Shown piece after piece: positions 1 through 7,635 of a DNA stretch of 19,368 bases. Positions within the stretch are counted from its first letter, which is position 1; the number at the start of each line of letters is the position of its first letter. Source of the stretch: JAVJRN01 sp040218415 (GTDB taxonomy: Bacteria > Bacteroidota > Bacteroidia > Cytophagales > Cyclobacteriaceae); NCBI GenBank assembly GCA_040218415.1, contig JAVJRN010000061.1, positions 1 through 19,368 of the forward strand. The letters run 5' to 3'. The notes below the pieces were generated by a model. The model saw only the letters and a program-made list of their open reading frames with translations, was not told where the DNA came from and searched no databases. Position numbers and translations under genes: made by a program.

Positions 1-84
1 ACAAGGAGACCCTATCTCAAAACGTGCAAAATCACATGAAAATGCTACAGACTTGTCCTGCAAGGGTAATCAAATATTTTAACC

Positions 85-426
85 ATGAAAGCATCAATTA
101 TGCTGCCTAAATATAAATCAATCACCGCTGGGTTAATAGCATTCTTTATTGAAATAGCTCATCTGAAAAAGTTTATTCAATCGTGCAACGAAATGGATAT
201 TGAAGTGATATGCTATTTGGCTCCATATCATCCATTATATAAGCATAAAATGCAAAATTTAGATGAGATCATTCAAATGATATCGAGCCAAATTCAACAT
301 CCAATTATAGATTTATCAAATGAATTTTCAGAAGATGAATATTTCGCTGATAGAGTACATACAAACGTTAAAGGCGCTAAAGCCTTATCGAATGCTCTTC
401 TGAAAGTATCGCTTCGAGGAAGATAA
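85..426 (+). CDS. Short hypothetical protein resembling the C-terminal end of an SGNH-type hydrolase; possibly a remnant
   Basis: This 113-residue frame starts at an ATG with no clear ribosome binding site. The middle (about residues 27-50) reads like a beta-strand ending in a YLAPYHP loop. The end contains D89-R-V-H92 followed by NVKGAKALSNAL, which looks like the D-x-x-H block V of SGNH/GDSL hydrolases. The family's GDS serine block and the Gly and Asn blocks are missing, and family members are usually 200-350 residues long. Upstream, another frame (3-107) stays open and ends in a plausible protein-like stretch (RVIKYFNHESINYAA), so a frameshift near 85-110 could have split an older, longer gene. 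It is therefore either the tail of a broken gene extending beyond the window or a small unrelated protein. The SGNH link rests on one motif and is inference. Confidence 0.4.
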   Translation: MKASIMLPKYKSITAGLIAFFIEIAHLKKFIQSCNEMDIEVICYLAPYHPLYKHKMQNLDEIIQMISSQIQHPIIDLSNEFSEDEYFADRVHTNVKGAKALSNALLKVSLRGR

Positions 427-501
427 AATTTATTAAAAGGCCTTTAACTGTCGTTTCCGATCTAAATAACGTCAGCTCAATCGATCCTCGAGCACATGTG
501 T

Positions 502-530
502 TGTGCATTAATAGACTGAATTGATGCACA
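502..530. repeat. Inverted repeat / hairpin between convergent genes
   Basis: TGTGCATTAAT (502-512) and ATTGATGCACA (520-530) form an 11-bp stem with one T-G pair and a 7-base loop. It lies between the short plus-strand frame ending at 426 and the minus-strand permease ending at 667, where a bidirectional terminator would sit. No clear T-run follows on either strand, so termination is only a guess. The rest of 427-666 shows no other recognisable feature. Confidence 0.4.
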
Positions 531-666
531 AATACCCTTTAACAATCCGATTTCGTTCTCAGCTATTTTCCAAATGATCATTGCTGTCGATTTTTAAGAT
601 ACTTGTTTTTGGCTAGGTTAAGGCAATATGGACTTTTAATAGAGATCCTTTTTATTCCATCATCTT

Positions 667-3225
667 TCACTCTCTCCTCAAAACCTCCAACGGAGATTGG
701 CTTACGACACTTCGGCTGTTGAATAAGCCAATAGACACTGTCAACGCAGTAACACCTAAGAAGATCGCGACGATTTGAAAAATGTTGGGGATGAAAGCAA
801 ACTCAAACACAAAAGTTCCCAGCAGTATAGTAAAAGTAATGGCAAGCAAAATTCCTGTAAATGCACCCATGGCACCAAGGAAAAAGTATTCGGCAAAGAT
901 GATTTTCCATAGCTGCTTGCTCGATGCGCCCAAGGTTCTAAGCAATACATTTTCGCGCATCCGCTGAAAGCGACTGAGTATGATGGAACTGATAAGCATC
1001 ACCACACCAGTACCAATGCTGAAAAGTGCCATGAACTGAATCACAAAAGCTATTTTTCCAAGTATTTCTTCAAGTGTTTTCAATATCAGCTCTATGTCTA
1101 TGATAGATATATTCGGGTAACTCCGCACCACGGCTTGCTGGTAGCGGGCAGAAAGTTCATTGTCGTTGATTCTGGTAATGAGTACGTGAAATTGAGGTGC
1201 CTTTTCTAGTACGCCCGTAGGAAATACCACTAAAAAGTTGGTTTGTACGCGATTCCAATCAATATCCCGAAAACTGGCGATGTATGTTTTTAGCAAAGCA
1301 CCTTGTACGTTGAAAAGAAGTTCGTCACCGATTTTCAGGTTAAGATTTTGAGCATAACCTTCCGCTAGGGAAATGAATATGGTATCGGATGGGTTTTCGT
1401 ATTTCCCATGCCATTTTCCCTCAGACACTTTCTCGGAGTTGATCAGGCTATCTCTATAGGTTACGCGATATTCCCTGTTGTAGGCGTATTCAGGTATCTT
1501 CAGCGTGCTGTCATTGAAGGCTTTTTCTTTGGTAATTCCATTGATTTCCATCAATCGCATGGTGACTATCGGCACTTCCTGAATCACCGGCAAGTCGTAA
1601 TTGATTGTTAACTCTTTTACCTCGGCTATTTGGGGCGTTTGGATATCAAAAAGAATGGTATTGGGTCGCTCATCCGCTCCAGCGATTGTTACCCGATCCA
1701 CCAGTAAGTTTTGCATAAAAAATAGCGTAGCAATGAATGCCGTACCCAGTCCCAGCGTAGTGATGAGCAGAGACGTTTGGTTGTGCGGGCGATACAAGTT
1801 CGAAAGGCCTTGCCGCCACACATAAGGCAGCTTGTCAGACATGAGTTTGCGCACCAGCCACGACAGCCCTTTTCCAATAAACCCAAGTACGATGACGGAG
1901 GCAAGTAATATTCCGGTAAAAACAAAGGCGTCTTTCCAAGCCTGAATCTGCACATAAACCAGCAGTAGAATGAATCCCGTAATAACCAGCGCAATGGCCA
2001 TCTGAATACGATCAGGTCGCTTCGAAATTTTGTCAAAGTCGCCACGGATCGCCTCCATAGGACTGATTTTTCGCAAGGCGACCAAGGAAAAAAGCGCAAA
2101 AAGTATGGAGATAACCACGCCAATAACCAAACCACTGAAAACCGACATCCACGAGATGGTAGGGTTGAGGCTTACAGGGATGAAATCTGCTAAAATGGCT
2201 GGAAGATACACATGCATGACTACCCCGCCCAAAGCGCCGATAGTAGCACCAATCAATCCGAAAATACCGACTTGAATGAGGTAAATACCAATTGCCTGAT
2301 TGGCCTTCATACCCAAGCAGCGAAGCGTAGCGACAATTTTGCCTTTTTCCTTTGTGTATACATAGATGGAGCTGCCCACACCAATGGCGCCAAGTAGCAA
2401 TGCAATGAAAGCCACCAATCGTAGAAAATTGGTCAGGTCCTTAAACGATCGTCCGGTTTCTTCTTTTTTCTTCTCTATGTCATCGACATCATACCCACTT
2501 TTTTCGGCGGTTTTTACCAAGTCTTTCCACACTCCAGTGGTGTCTGACTGGTTTTTTATTTGGTAATAGGTAAGGTAATTGATGCGGCTGCCTTTTTTGA
2601 TAAGACCTGTGGCTTCCAGATAGTCGTAAGGAATATATACGACAGGAGCTGCGGTGGCACCAATACTCGTTTGGCCGGGAATTTTTCTGAGCTTGCCGAT
2701 GATCTCAAACTGCACCAAACCAATTTTCACTGAGTCGCCCAGTTCCACGTTGTATTGGATCATGAGCTTTTCATCCACGAGGGCGTACTTGCCTTGCTTA
2801 AACTTTTGCGCGGATGCGGCAGGTTCGGCTTCTATTTCTCCATAATAAGGATAGTTGCCCTCCAGCCCTCGAACTTGAACCAAGCGCGTACCGTCCGTTC
2901 TGGGGAAAAGTGCCATCGAGGCAAAATAGCTTTCTCGTGAACTGTCGCCCATGATGCTGTGAAAAGCAGTGGCCAGGCTATCAGGTAATGGCTTGGTACC
3001 TTTCACGGAAATATCCGCACCGAGCAGGGTCTTTGCCTGGTCATTGATTTCTTGCAAAAGGTTTTCCCGAAAGGAAGTAATACCCACAAGGGCAGCAATA
3101 CCCAACGAAATAGATAAGATGAAAAGCAGCAATTTGCCTTTGCTTTTTCTGCTGTCTCGCCATGCCATTATCCATGGCCATGATCGCGAATACTTACTTG
3201 GTGTGATGCTTAGTTTTTTATCCAA
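667..3225 (-). CDS. ybbP: ABC transporter permease, FtsX/MacB-type, YbbP-like
   Basis: This 852-residue inner-membrane permease belongs to the FtsX/MacB (type VII ABC) superfamily in its duplicated form. An N-terminal membrane helix (about residues 32-52) follows the typical cytoplasmic MAWRDSRKSKGK segment. A periplasmic MacB_PCD-like domain spans about 55-255, and the first FtsX bundle about 262-395. Further helices lie at about 405-455. A second periplasmic region (about 500-715) and a C-terminal FtsX bundle (about 720-850) follow, ending in the characteristic SPLEVLRRE tail. The start used is a TTG at 3225, five bases after the ATPase stop. The first in-frame ATG is residue 20, which would cut into the segment before the first helix, so TTG is preferred. 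The partner ATPase lies immediately upstream. E. coli YbbP is of similar size and sits next to ybbA and tesA, as here. The substrate is unknown; export of lipids, lipoproteins or hydrophobic compounds is inference. Confidence 0.88.
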   Translation of the reverse strand: MDKKLSITPSKYSRSWPWIMAWRDSRKSKGKLLLFILSISLGIAALVGITSFRENLLQEINDQAKTLLGADISVKGTKPLPDSLATAFHSIMGDSSRESYFASMALFPRTDGTRLVQVRGLEGNYPYYGEIEAEPAASAQKFKQGKYALVDEKLMIQYNVELGDSVKIGLVQFEIIGKLRKIPGQTSIGATAAPVVYIPYDYLEATGLIKKGSRINYLTYYQIKNQSDTTGVWKDLVKTAEKSGYDVDDIEKKKEETGRSFKDLTNFLRLVAFIALLLGAIGVGSSIYVYTKEKGKIVATLRCLGMKANQAIGIYLIQVGIFGLIGATIGALGGVVMHVYLPAILADFIPVSLNPTISWMSVFSGLVIGVVISILFALFSLVALRKISPMEAIRGDFDKISKRPDRIQMAIALVITGFILLLVYVQIQAWKDAFVFTGILLASVIVLGFIGKGLSWLVRKLMSDKLPYVWRQGLSNLYRPHNQTSLLITTLGLGTAFIATLFFMQNLLVDRVTIAGADERPNTILFDIQTPQIAEVKELTINYDLPVIQEVPIVTMRLMEINGITKEKAFNDSTLKIPEYAYNREYRVTYRDSLINSEKVSEGKWHGKYENPSDTIFISLAEGYAQNLNLKIGDELLFNVQGALLKTYIASFRDIDWNRVQTNFLVVFPTGVLEKAPQFHVLITRINDNELSARYQQAVVRSYPNISIIDIELILKTLEEILGKIAFVIQFMALFSIGTGVVMLISSIILSRFQRMRENVLLRTLGASSKQLWKIIFAEYFFLGAMGAFTGILLAITFTILLGTFVFEFAFIPNIFQIVAIFLGVTALTVSIGLFNSRSVVSQSPLEVLRRE

Positions 3226-3230
3226 AATGC

Positions 3231-3899
3231 TCAGTCGATTACTTTGCCGCCTTTTAACCTCAATATATGGTTGGTCTTTGCTGCCAACTCGTTATCGTGC
3301 GTGACCAAAACAAGGGTGGTGCCTTGCTCTTTGTTGATTTCAAAAAGCAGTTTTTCAATAGATGCGCTGGTTTCTTCATCAAGATTTCCCGTAGGCTCAT
3401 CAGCAAATAAAATCTTTGGTTTGTTGGAAAACGCACGGGCAATAGCCACTCGCTGTTGTTCTCCACCGCTGAGCTGGGTTGGATAATGATCGAGTCGGTC
3501 GCCGAGTCCCACTCTGCCAAGTAATTCGGCACTAATGTTTTTGATGTTTTTTTCTCCTCTTAGTTCCAAAGGCACCATCACGTTTTCCAAGGCGGTAAGC
3601 GTGGGGATGAGTTGAAAATTCTGGAAAATGAAGCCAACATATTGGTTTCTGATTTGCGCCATTTCGTCCTCCGATAGCTTATTGAGCAAGGTACTGCTTA
3701 GTGTCACCTGACCGTTGGTAGGCTTATCTAGACCTGCGCACAATCCTAGTAAGGTGGTTTTACCGCTTCCACTCGGGCCAACAATTGAAAGACTGTCGCC
3801 TTCCTCTACACTGAAATTGATGTTGTCGAGCACTTTGACCTCTTTGGGGCCATTTTGAAAGGTTTTAAAAAGGTTTTCAACCGAAAGAATGGAGGACAT
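3231..3899 (-). CDS. ybbA: ABC transporter ATP-binding protein, LolD/YbbA-like
   Basis: This is a 222-residue ATPase that would power the adjacent FtsX-type permease. All nucleotide-binding motifs are present: Walker A GPSGSGKT (41-48), Q-loop Gln93 in FIFQNFQL, ABC signature LSGGEQQR (143-150), Walker B ILFADE (163-168) with Glu168, D-loop NLDEE and switch His201. The length and the FQNFQLIPTLTALENVMVPLEL stretch (split here by the Q-loop) fit the LolD/MacB/YbbA branch, whose members pair with FtsX-like permeases in envelope export. The ATG lies at the left edge of the divergent spacer shared with the esterase gene, and the permease follows after only five bases, so the two are surely co-transcribed. 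The YbbA name rests on the conserved neighbourhood with tesA as well as on sequence. LolD proper is less likely because no LolC/E lipoprotein-release partners are visible. Confidence 0.92.
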   Translation of the reverse strand: MSSILSVENLFKTFQNGPKEVKVLDNINFSVEEGDSLSIVGPSGSGKTTLLGLCAGLDKPTNGQVTLSSTLLNKLSEDEMAQIRNQYVGFIFQNFQLIPTLTALENVMVPLELRGEKNIKNISAELLGRVGLGDRLDHYPTQLSGGEQQRVAIARAFSNKPKILFADEPTGNLDEETSASIEKLLFEINKEQGTTLVLVTHDNELAAKTNHILRLKGGKVID

Positions 3900-4017
3900 A
3901 GGTATAGTTTAGACTTACAAAACGAAAACATGCAGTTCATGTTTAGCAATTTAACGACGTTTTGATTCCGTTAACATTTTATCACCATCGAAAATGACTA
4001 ACTCCATCATTCTTGGT

Positions 4018-4025
4018 TACTTTTG
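4018..4025 (+). promoter_or_regulatory. Putative Bacteroidetes -7 element for the TesA-like gene
   Basis: TACTTTTG matches the Bacteroidetes -7 consensus TAnnTTTG and ends five bases before the chosen ATG at 4031. No convincing TTG -33 box lies at the usual spacing. If it is used, transcription would begin almost at the start codon, giving a leaderless or nearly leaderless mRNA. Confidence 0.4.
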
Positions 4026-4030
4026 AAGTT

Positions 4031-4723
4031 ATGTCAAAAACGAACGCAATCGTCTCTTTGGTGGCTCTTGCTCTTTTCATTCTTTCAGGATGCGGATCTG
4101 AAAAAGCCTCACAAGACAAGCAAAAAGTAGCAACGGAAAAAGAAAAAGTAGTAGAACAAAAACCTGTGGTGATGTTTTTTGGCAATAGCATAACGGCAGG
4201 TTACGGGCTGGACATGGATCAGGCATTTCCAGCGATCATTCAAAGAAAAATGGACTCACTTGGCTATAATTATCAAGTGGTCAATGCGGGACTCAGTGGG
4301 GAAACGACCGCCGCAGGTGTCAATAGGATCGACTGGGTTTTGCGTACCGTCCCAGACATATTCGTACTCGAACTTGGTGCAAATGATGGTTTGAGAGGGC
4401 TAAAGTTGACAGAGACCAAAAAGAACCTACAAAAGATCATGGATCGGGTAAGGGAAGTCAACCCAGAGGTGAAAATACTTCTGACAGGGATGGAAGTGCC
4501 GCCCAATTTGGGAGGTGATTACGCCGCACAGTTTCGAGAACTTTTTGCCGAACTGGCTCAGGAAAATGACGTAGCTTTTCTAGCATTTATACTCGAAGGA
4601 GTGGCGGGCAATCCATCGCTCAATCTCGCCGATGGCATACATCCAACCCCCGAAGGTCATCTGATTGTAGCCGATCTTGTATGGACGGCTCTGAAACCAC
4701 TTTTGGAGAAGCCATCATCCTAA
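4031..4723 (+). CDS. tesA: TesA-like SGNH/GDSL arylesterase, lipoprotein
   Basis: This is a 230-residue SGNH-hydrolase resembling TesA (acyl-CoA thioesterase I / arylesterase / lysophospholipase). The ATG at 4031 is chosen because it gives a clean lipoprotein signal peptide: MSKTNAIVSLVALALFILSG then Cys21, with lipobox LSGC. An in-frame TTG at 4013 would add six residues and is less likely. A Lys/Glu-rich linker (about 22-45) precedes the catalytic domain. Block I reads FFGNSIT, with Ser53 as the predicted nucleophile and Asn replacing the usual Asp of GDS. Block II is NAGLSGET, block III GAND with Asn118, and block V DGIH with Asp201 and His204, so the oxyanion and catalytic residues are all present. 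It diverges from the YbbAP-like transporter across a spacer of about 130 bases, as in E. coli. The protein should be membrane-anchored, facing the periplasm or exterior. Its physiological substrate is unknown. Confidence 0.9.
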   Translation: MSKTNAIVSLVALALFILSGCGSEKASQDKQKVATEKEKVVEQKPVVMFFGNSITAGYGLDMDQAFPAIIQRKMDSLGYNYQVVNAGLSGETTAAGVNRIDWVLRTVPDIFVLELGANDGLRGLKLTETKKNLQKIMDRVREVNPEVKILLTGMEVPPNLGGDYAAQFRELFAELAQENDVAFLAFILEGVAGNPSLNLADGIHPTPEGHLIVADLVWTALKPLLEKPSS

Positions 4724-4751
4724 GCCTCCAATTCAAATCAATCATTAGTTT

Positions 4752-4761
4752 TAACTAGTTA
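4752..4761. repeat. 10-bp perfect palindrome just upstream of the symporter start
   Basis: TAACTAGTTA is a perfect palindrome ending five bases before the symporter ATG, in the 43-base gap after the TesA-like gene. It could be a small operator or chance in AT-rich DNA. No -7 consensus is seen here. Confidence 0.25.
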
Positions 4762-4766
4762 TTTGT

Positions 4767-6122
4767 ATGAACGCATTAGAATCTTTTTTTGTCAGTACGG
4801 CCAACTTTGTTTGGGGTATGCCTTTGCTGATATTACTGCTTGGTGGAGGCTTTTTCTTCATGGTATATTCGAGGTTTTTACCTTTTCGGTATTTCAAACA
4901 TGCCATCAATGTGTTGCGAGGAAAATATGATGATCCCGATGATCCGGGAGATATCAACCATTTTCAAGCTTTATCTGGGGCATTGGCAGCCACTATCGGT
5001 ATGGGGAATATTTCTGGAGTGGCGGTGGCCATTGCTATGGGCGGTCCCGGAGCAATTTTTTGGATGTGGGTGAGTGCATTTTTTGGTATGGCCAGTAAGT
5101 TTTTTACTTGTACCCTTGCGGTCATGTTTCGTGGCAAAGATTCTGCGGGCGTACTGCAAGGTGGGCCTATGTATTTTATCACGGAGGGTCTTGGTGTTAA
5201 GTGGAAACCATTGGCGATTTTTTTCTCGTTTGCAGGTTTTTTTGGTGCTACGCCTATTTTCCAAACCAACCAAATGATACAAGCGACGAAAGACATTGTC
5301 CTGACGCCACTGGGTGTTGCGCCTGATATGCCTTATCTCGATTTAGGTCTGGGTATTTTTATAGCTATTTTGGTTTCTTTGGTCATTTTCGGAGGCATTA
5401 CCAGAATCGGTAATGTCGCCTCGAAGCTGGTACCTTCGATGGTGATACTCTATGTTGGCAGTGTACTTTTGATCTTAGCCATGAATGCTTCAAATATTTT
5501 ACCTTCATTGGGATTGATTATTTCAGACGCCTTTAGTGCGGAAGCAGCCATGGGAGGAGCTGTTGGGGCGTTGATCATTACGGGAGCCAGAAGAGCGGCC
5601 TTTTCTAATGAAGCGGGGATTGGTACTGCGCCGATGATGCATGGAGCGGCCAAAACCAAAGAACCTGTAAGAGAGGGTTTGGTGGCGATGCTTGGGCCAG
5701 CCATTGACACCTTGGTTATTTGTACCATGACAGGATTGGTAATACTCGTTACAGATACTTGGAAATCTGGAGATCTCAATGGTATTTCATTAACAGCCAG
5801 TGCTTTTGAATCGGCTTTGCCCGGTTATGGTCCATATATTTTGGCGGTTTGCGTCCTCATTTTTGCGCTGACCACCATTTTTGGTTTGGCCTATTATGGT
5901 AAAAAATGTCTTTCATTTATTGCGGGTGCTCCGTTTGCGAAGTACTTCGATTACTGGTATGTAGCATTGATTGTGCTGGGTAGTGTGACTTCTCTGCCTG
6001 CGGCGGTGGCATTCATAGACACAGCTTACGGTTTAATGGCTTTTCCAACGATGATCGGCGCGATACTTTTGGCACCAAAGGTGATGTCAGCTGCCAAAAG
6101 GTATTTCTCCGAAATGAAATAA
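4767..6122 (+). CDS. Sodium:alanine (AGCS family) symporter
   Basis: This 451-residue multi-pass inner-membrane protein belongs to the alanine or glycine:cation symporter family (AlsT/YaaJ/DagA type), which imports alanine or glycine with Na+. Two family blocks are clear. GALAATIGMGNISGVAVAIA with GGPGAIFWMW follows at about residues 70-100, and SNEAGIGTAPMMHGAAKT lies at about 280-297 in the substrate-binding core. QGGPMYFI (about 130-137) is also typical. About ten to eleven hydrophobic segments can be counted. The length matches the family norm of 450-480. The N-terminal MNALESFFVSTANFVWGMPLLILLLGGG segment, split here, starts at the annotated ATG as in relatives. It lies 43 bases after the TesA-like gene on the same strand and may be co-transcribed with it, though no functional link is evident. 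The exact amino acid cannot be read from sequence. Confidence 0.95.
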   Translation: MNALESFFVSTANFVWGMPLLILLLGGGFFFMVYSRFLPFRYFKHAINVLRGKYDDPDDPGDINHFQALSGALAATIGMGNISGVAVAIAMGGPGAIFWMWVSAFFGMASKFFTCTLAVMFRGKDSAGVLQGGPMYFITEGLGVKWKPLAIFFSFAGFFGATPIFQTNQMIQATKDIVLTPLGVAPDMPYLDLGLGIFIAILVSLVIFGGITRIGNVASKLVPSMVILYVGSVLLILAMNASNILPSLGLIISDAFSAEAAMGGAVGALIITGARRAAFSNEAGIGTAPMMHGAAKTKEPVREGLVAMLGPAIDTLVICTMTGLVILVTDTWKSGDLNGISLTASAFESALPGYGPYILAVCVLIFALTTIFGLAYYGKKCLSFIAGAPFAKYFDYWYVALIVLGSVTSLPAAVAFIDTAYGLMAFPTMIGAILLAPKVMSAAKRYFSEMK

Positions 6123-6241
6123 ACCGCTCAATTGGAAACATTTATGAGCACTAATCGGTCTCCATATTTTGCATTTATACTTGCTGAAAAGCGGTGTGTC
6201 AGTCGAAGTTTACATCTTATCGAATAAAATAAGTGTTTTCC

Positions 6242-6270
6242 TTGGTCGCATGATGTTTCGGCTATATTTG
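6242..6270 (+). promoter_or_regulatory. Bacteroidetes-type promoter for the trkA-trkH-lgt operon
   Basis: TATATTTG (6263-6270) fits the -7 consensus TAnnTTTG, and a TTG at 6242-6244 lies 18 bases upstream as a -33 box. The predicted start of transcription is a few bases downstream, leaving a short leader before the trkA ATG at 6295. Confidence 0.6.
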
Positions 6271-6294
6271 CACCACTTAATGTGATAAGTCTAT

Positions 6295-7635
6295 ATGCGA
6301 ATTATTATTGCAGGAGCAGGTGATCTAGGGTTTCATTTAGCAAAACTACTAGCCTATGAAGAGCAGGATATCATTTTGATAGATCAAGATGCTGATGTGC
6401 TCGAGTATGCCTCCAATCACTTGGACGTGCAAACTGTCATGGGAAGCTCTACTTCTCCCACCATACTTGAAGAGGCTAAAATCTCAAAAGCCGACTTACT
6501 TATAGCCGTTACTTCTATTGAAGATACCAATTTTACGACCTGTATTATGGGTAAAAAGTTGGGGGCTAAGAAAACAGTGGCAAGAATATCCAACATTGAA
6601 TTTTTGCAGCAAAGAGAAAATCTCGACCTGGTCAGCTTAGGTATTGATGAAATTATTTCACCAGAAAGTCTGGCAGCCAAGGAGATCAAACGACTGGTGA
6701 AGCAATCTGCATTGACCGATACTTTTGAATTTGAAAAGGGAATGCTTTCGCTCATCGGAATTTCTGTGGATGAGAATTCTGAGCTAAAAGACAAAACCCT
6801 TACCGAGACTGCCTATCTGAATCCAGACCACAATTTCACCACCATTGCTATTCTAAGGGACAATAAAACGATTATTCCCCACGGTGAAAATAAATTTATG
6901 CTCAATGATCATGCTTATTTCATTGTGGAGCCGAGTGGTATCGACCGTGTGATGGCATTGGCTGGCAAAGAGCGCTTTGATATTAAAAATATCATGATTC
7001 TTGGCGGCAGTAAGATCGGGATAAATACTGCTAAGCAGCTCAGTAAAAAATACAACATCAAACTCATAGAGCAGGACAAAGACAAGTGTTTTCAGTTGGC
7101 GGATATGCTGCCAGACACCATGGTGATCAATGGTGATGGTCGTGATACGGAAATTTTGAAAGAAGAAGGTATCGATAGGATGGATGCTTTTATTGCGGTG
7201 ACTGGTAATTCAGAAACAAATATCATCTCCTCCCTAGTAGCGAAAAACTTTGGCGTGCGAAAGACCATAGCGGCAGTAGAAAATGTGGATTATATCCATC
7301 TATCTCAAAGCATAGGCGTAGATACGATGATCAACAAAAAACTCATTGCTGCCAATTTTATATTTAGATACATACGAAGGGGAGAGGTTTTGAATTTAAC
7401 GAGCCTTCATGGCGTGGATGCAGAGATCTTGGAATTTGAGGTTCAAGAAGGCTCTAAGATCTTAAAACATGAATTGCGTAATTTAGGATTTCCAAAAACC
7501 GCGGTGATCGGAGGAGTGATCCGAAAAAACACTGGATATACGGTAAGAGGTAATTTTGCCTTTGAGCCCAAAGACCGAGTGGTTGTGTTATCCAACCCTG
7601 AGTGCATCCATAAAGTAGAGGGATTCTTTAAATAA
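6295..7635 (+). CDS. trkA: Trk potassium uptake regulatory subunit TrkA
   Basis: This is a 446-residue cytoplasmic gating subunit of the Trk K+ channel, with the full duplicated RCK layout. The first Rossmann (TrkA-N) domain is at about 1-120, with the dinucleotide motif GAGDLG at residues 7-12 and acidic IDQD after the second strand. The first TrkA-C domain is at about 138-220. The second Rossmann domain is at about 229-345, with GGSKIG and IEQDKDKC. The second TrkA-C domain is at about 365-446. Members bind NAD(H)/ATP and form a ring under TrkH to open or close it. Length is close to the E. coli protein (458). The stop overlaps the trkH start by one base (TAATG), giving tight translational coupling with its channel partner. 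A consensus promoter lies just upstream. Confidence 0.96.
   Translation: MRIIIAGAGDLGFHLAKLLAYEEQDIILIDQDADVLEYASNHLDVQTVMGSSTSPTILEEAKISKADLLIAVTSIEDTNFTTCIMGKKLGAKKTVARISNIEFLQQRENLDLVSLGIDEIISPESLAAKEIKRLVKQSALTDTFEFEKGMLSLIGISVDENSELKDKTLTETAYLNPDHNFTTIAILRDNKTIIPHGENKFMLNDHAYFIVEPSGIDRVMALAGKERFDIKNIMILGGSKIGINTAKQLSKKYNIKLIEQDKDKCFQLADMLPDTMVINGDGRDTEILKEEGIDRMDAFIAVTGNSETNIISSLVAKNFGVRKTIAAVENVDYIHLSQSIGVDTMINKKLIAANFIFRYIRRGEVLNLTSLHGVDAEILEFEVQEGSKILKHELRNLGFPKTAVIGGVIRKNTGYTVRGNFAFEPKDRVVVLSNPECIHKVEGFFK

Noticed and set aside
1689..2135. Long open frames inside the permease gene
   Set aside because: They overlap a strongly supported gene in another frame and show no protein-family character.
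3900..3960. A -7 promoter element for the ABC operon on the minus strand
   Set aside because: The best candidate, TCGTTTTG (complement of 3918-3925), departs from TAnnTTTG at an important base and has no clear -33 partner.
4013..4030. Upstream TTG start adding six residues to the TesA-like protein
   Set aside because: It would place extra residues before a canonical lipoprotein signal peptide that begins at the ATG at 4031, and it overlaps the putative -7 element.
6123..6241. An intrinsic terminator after the symporter
   Set aside because: Only 5-bp stems (GCTCA/TGAGC and CTTAT/ATAAG) with no following T-run were found.
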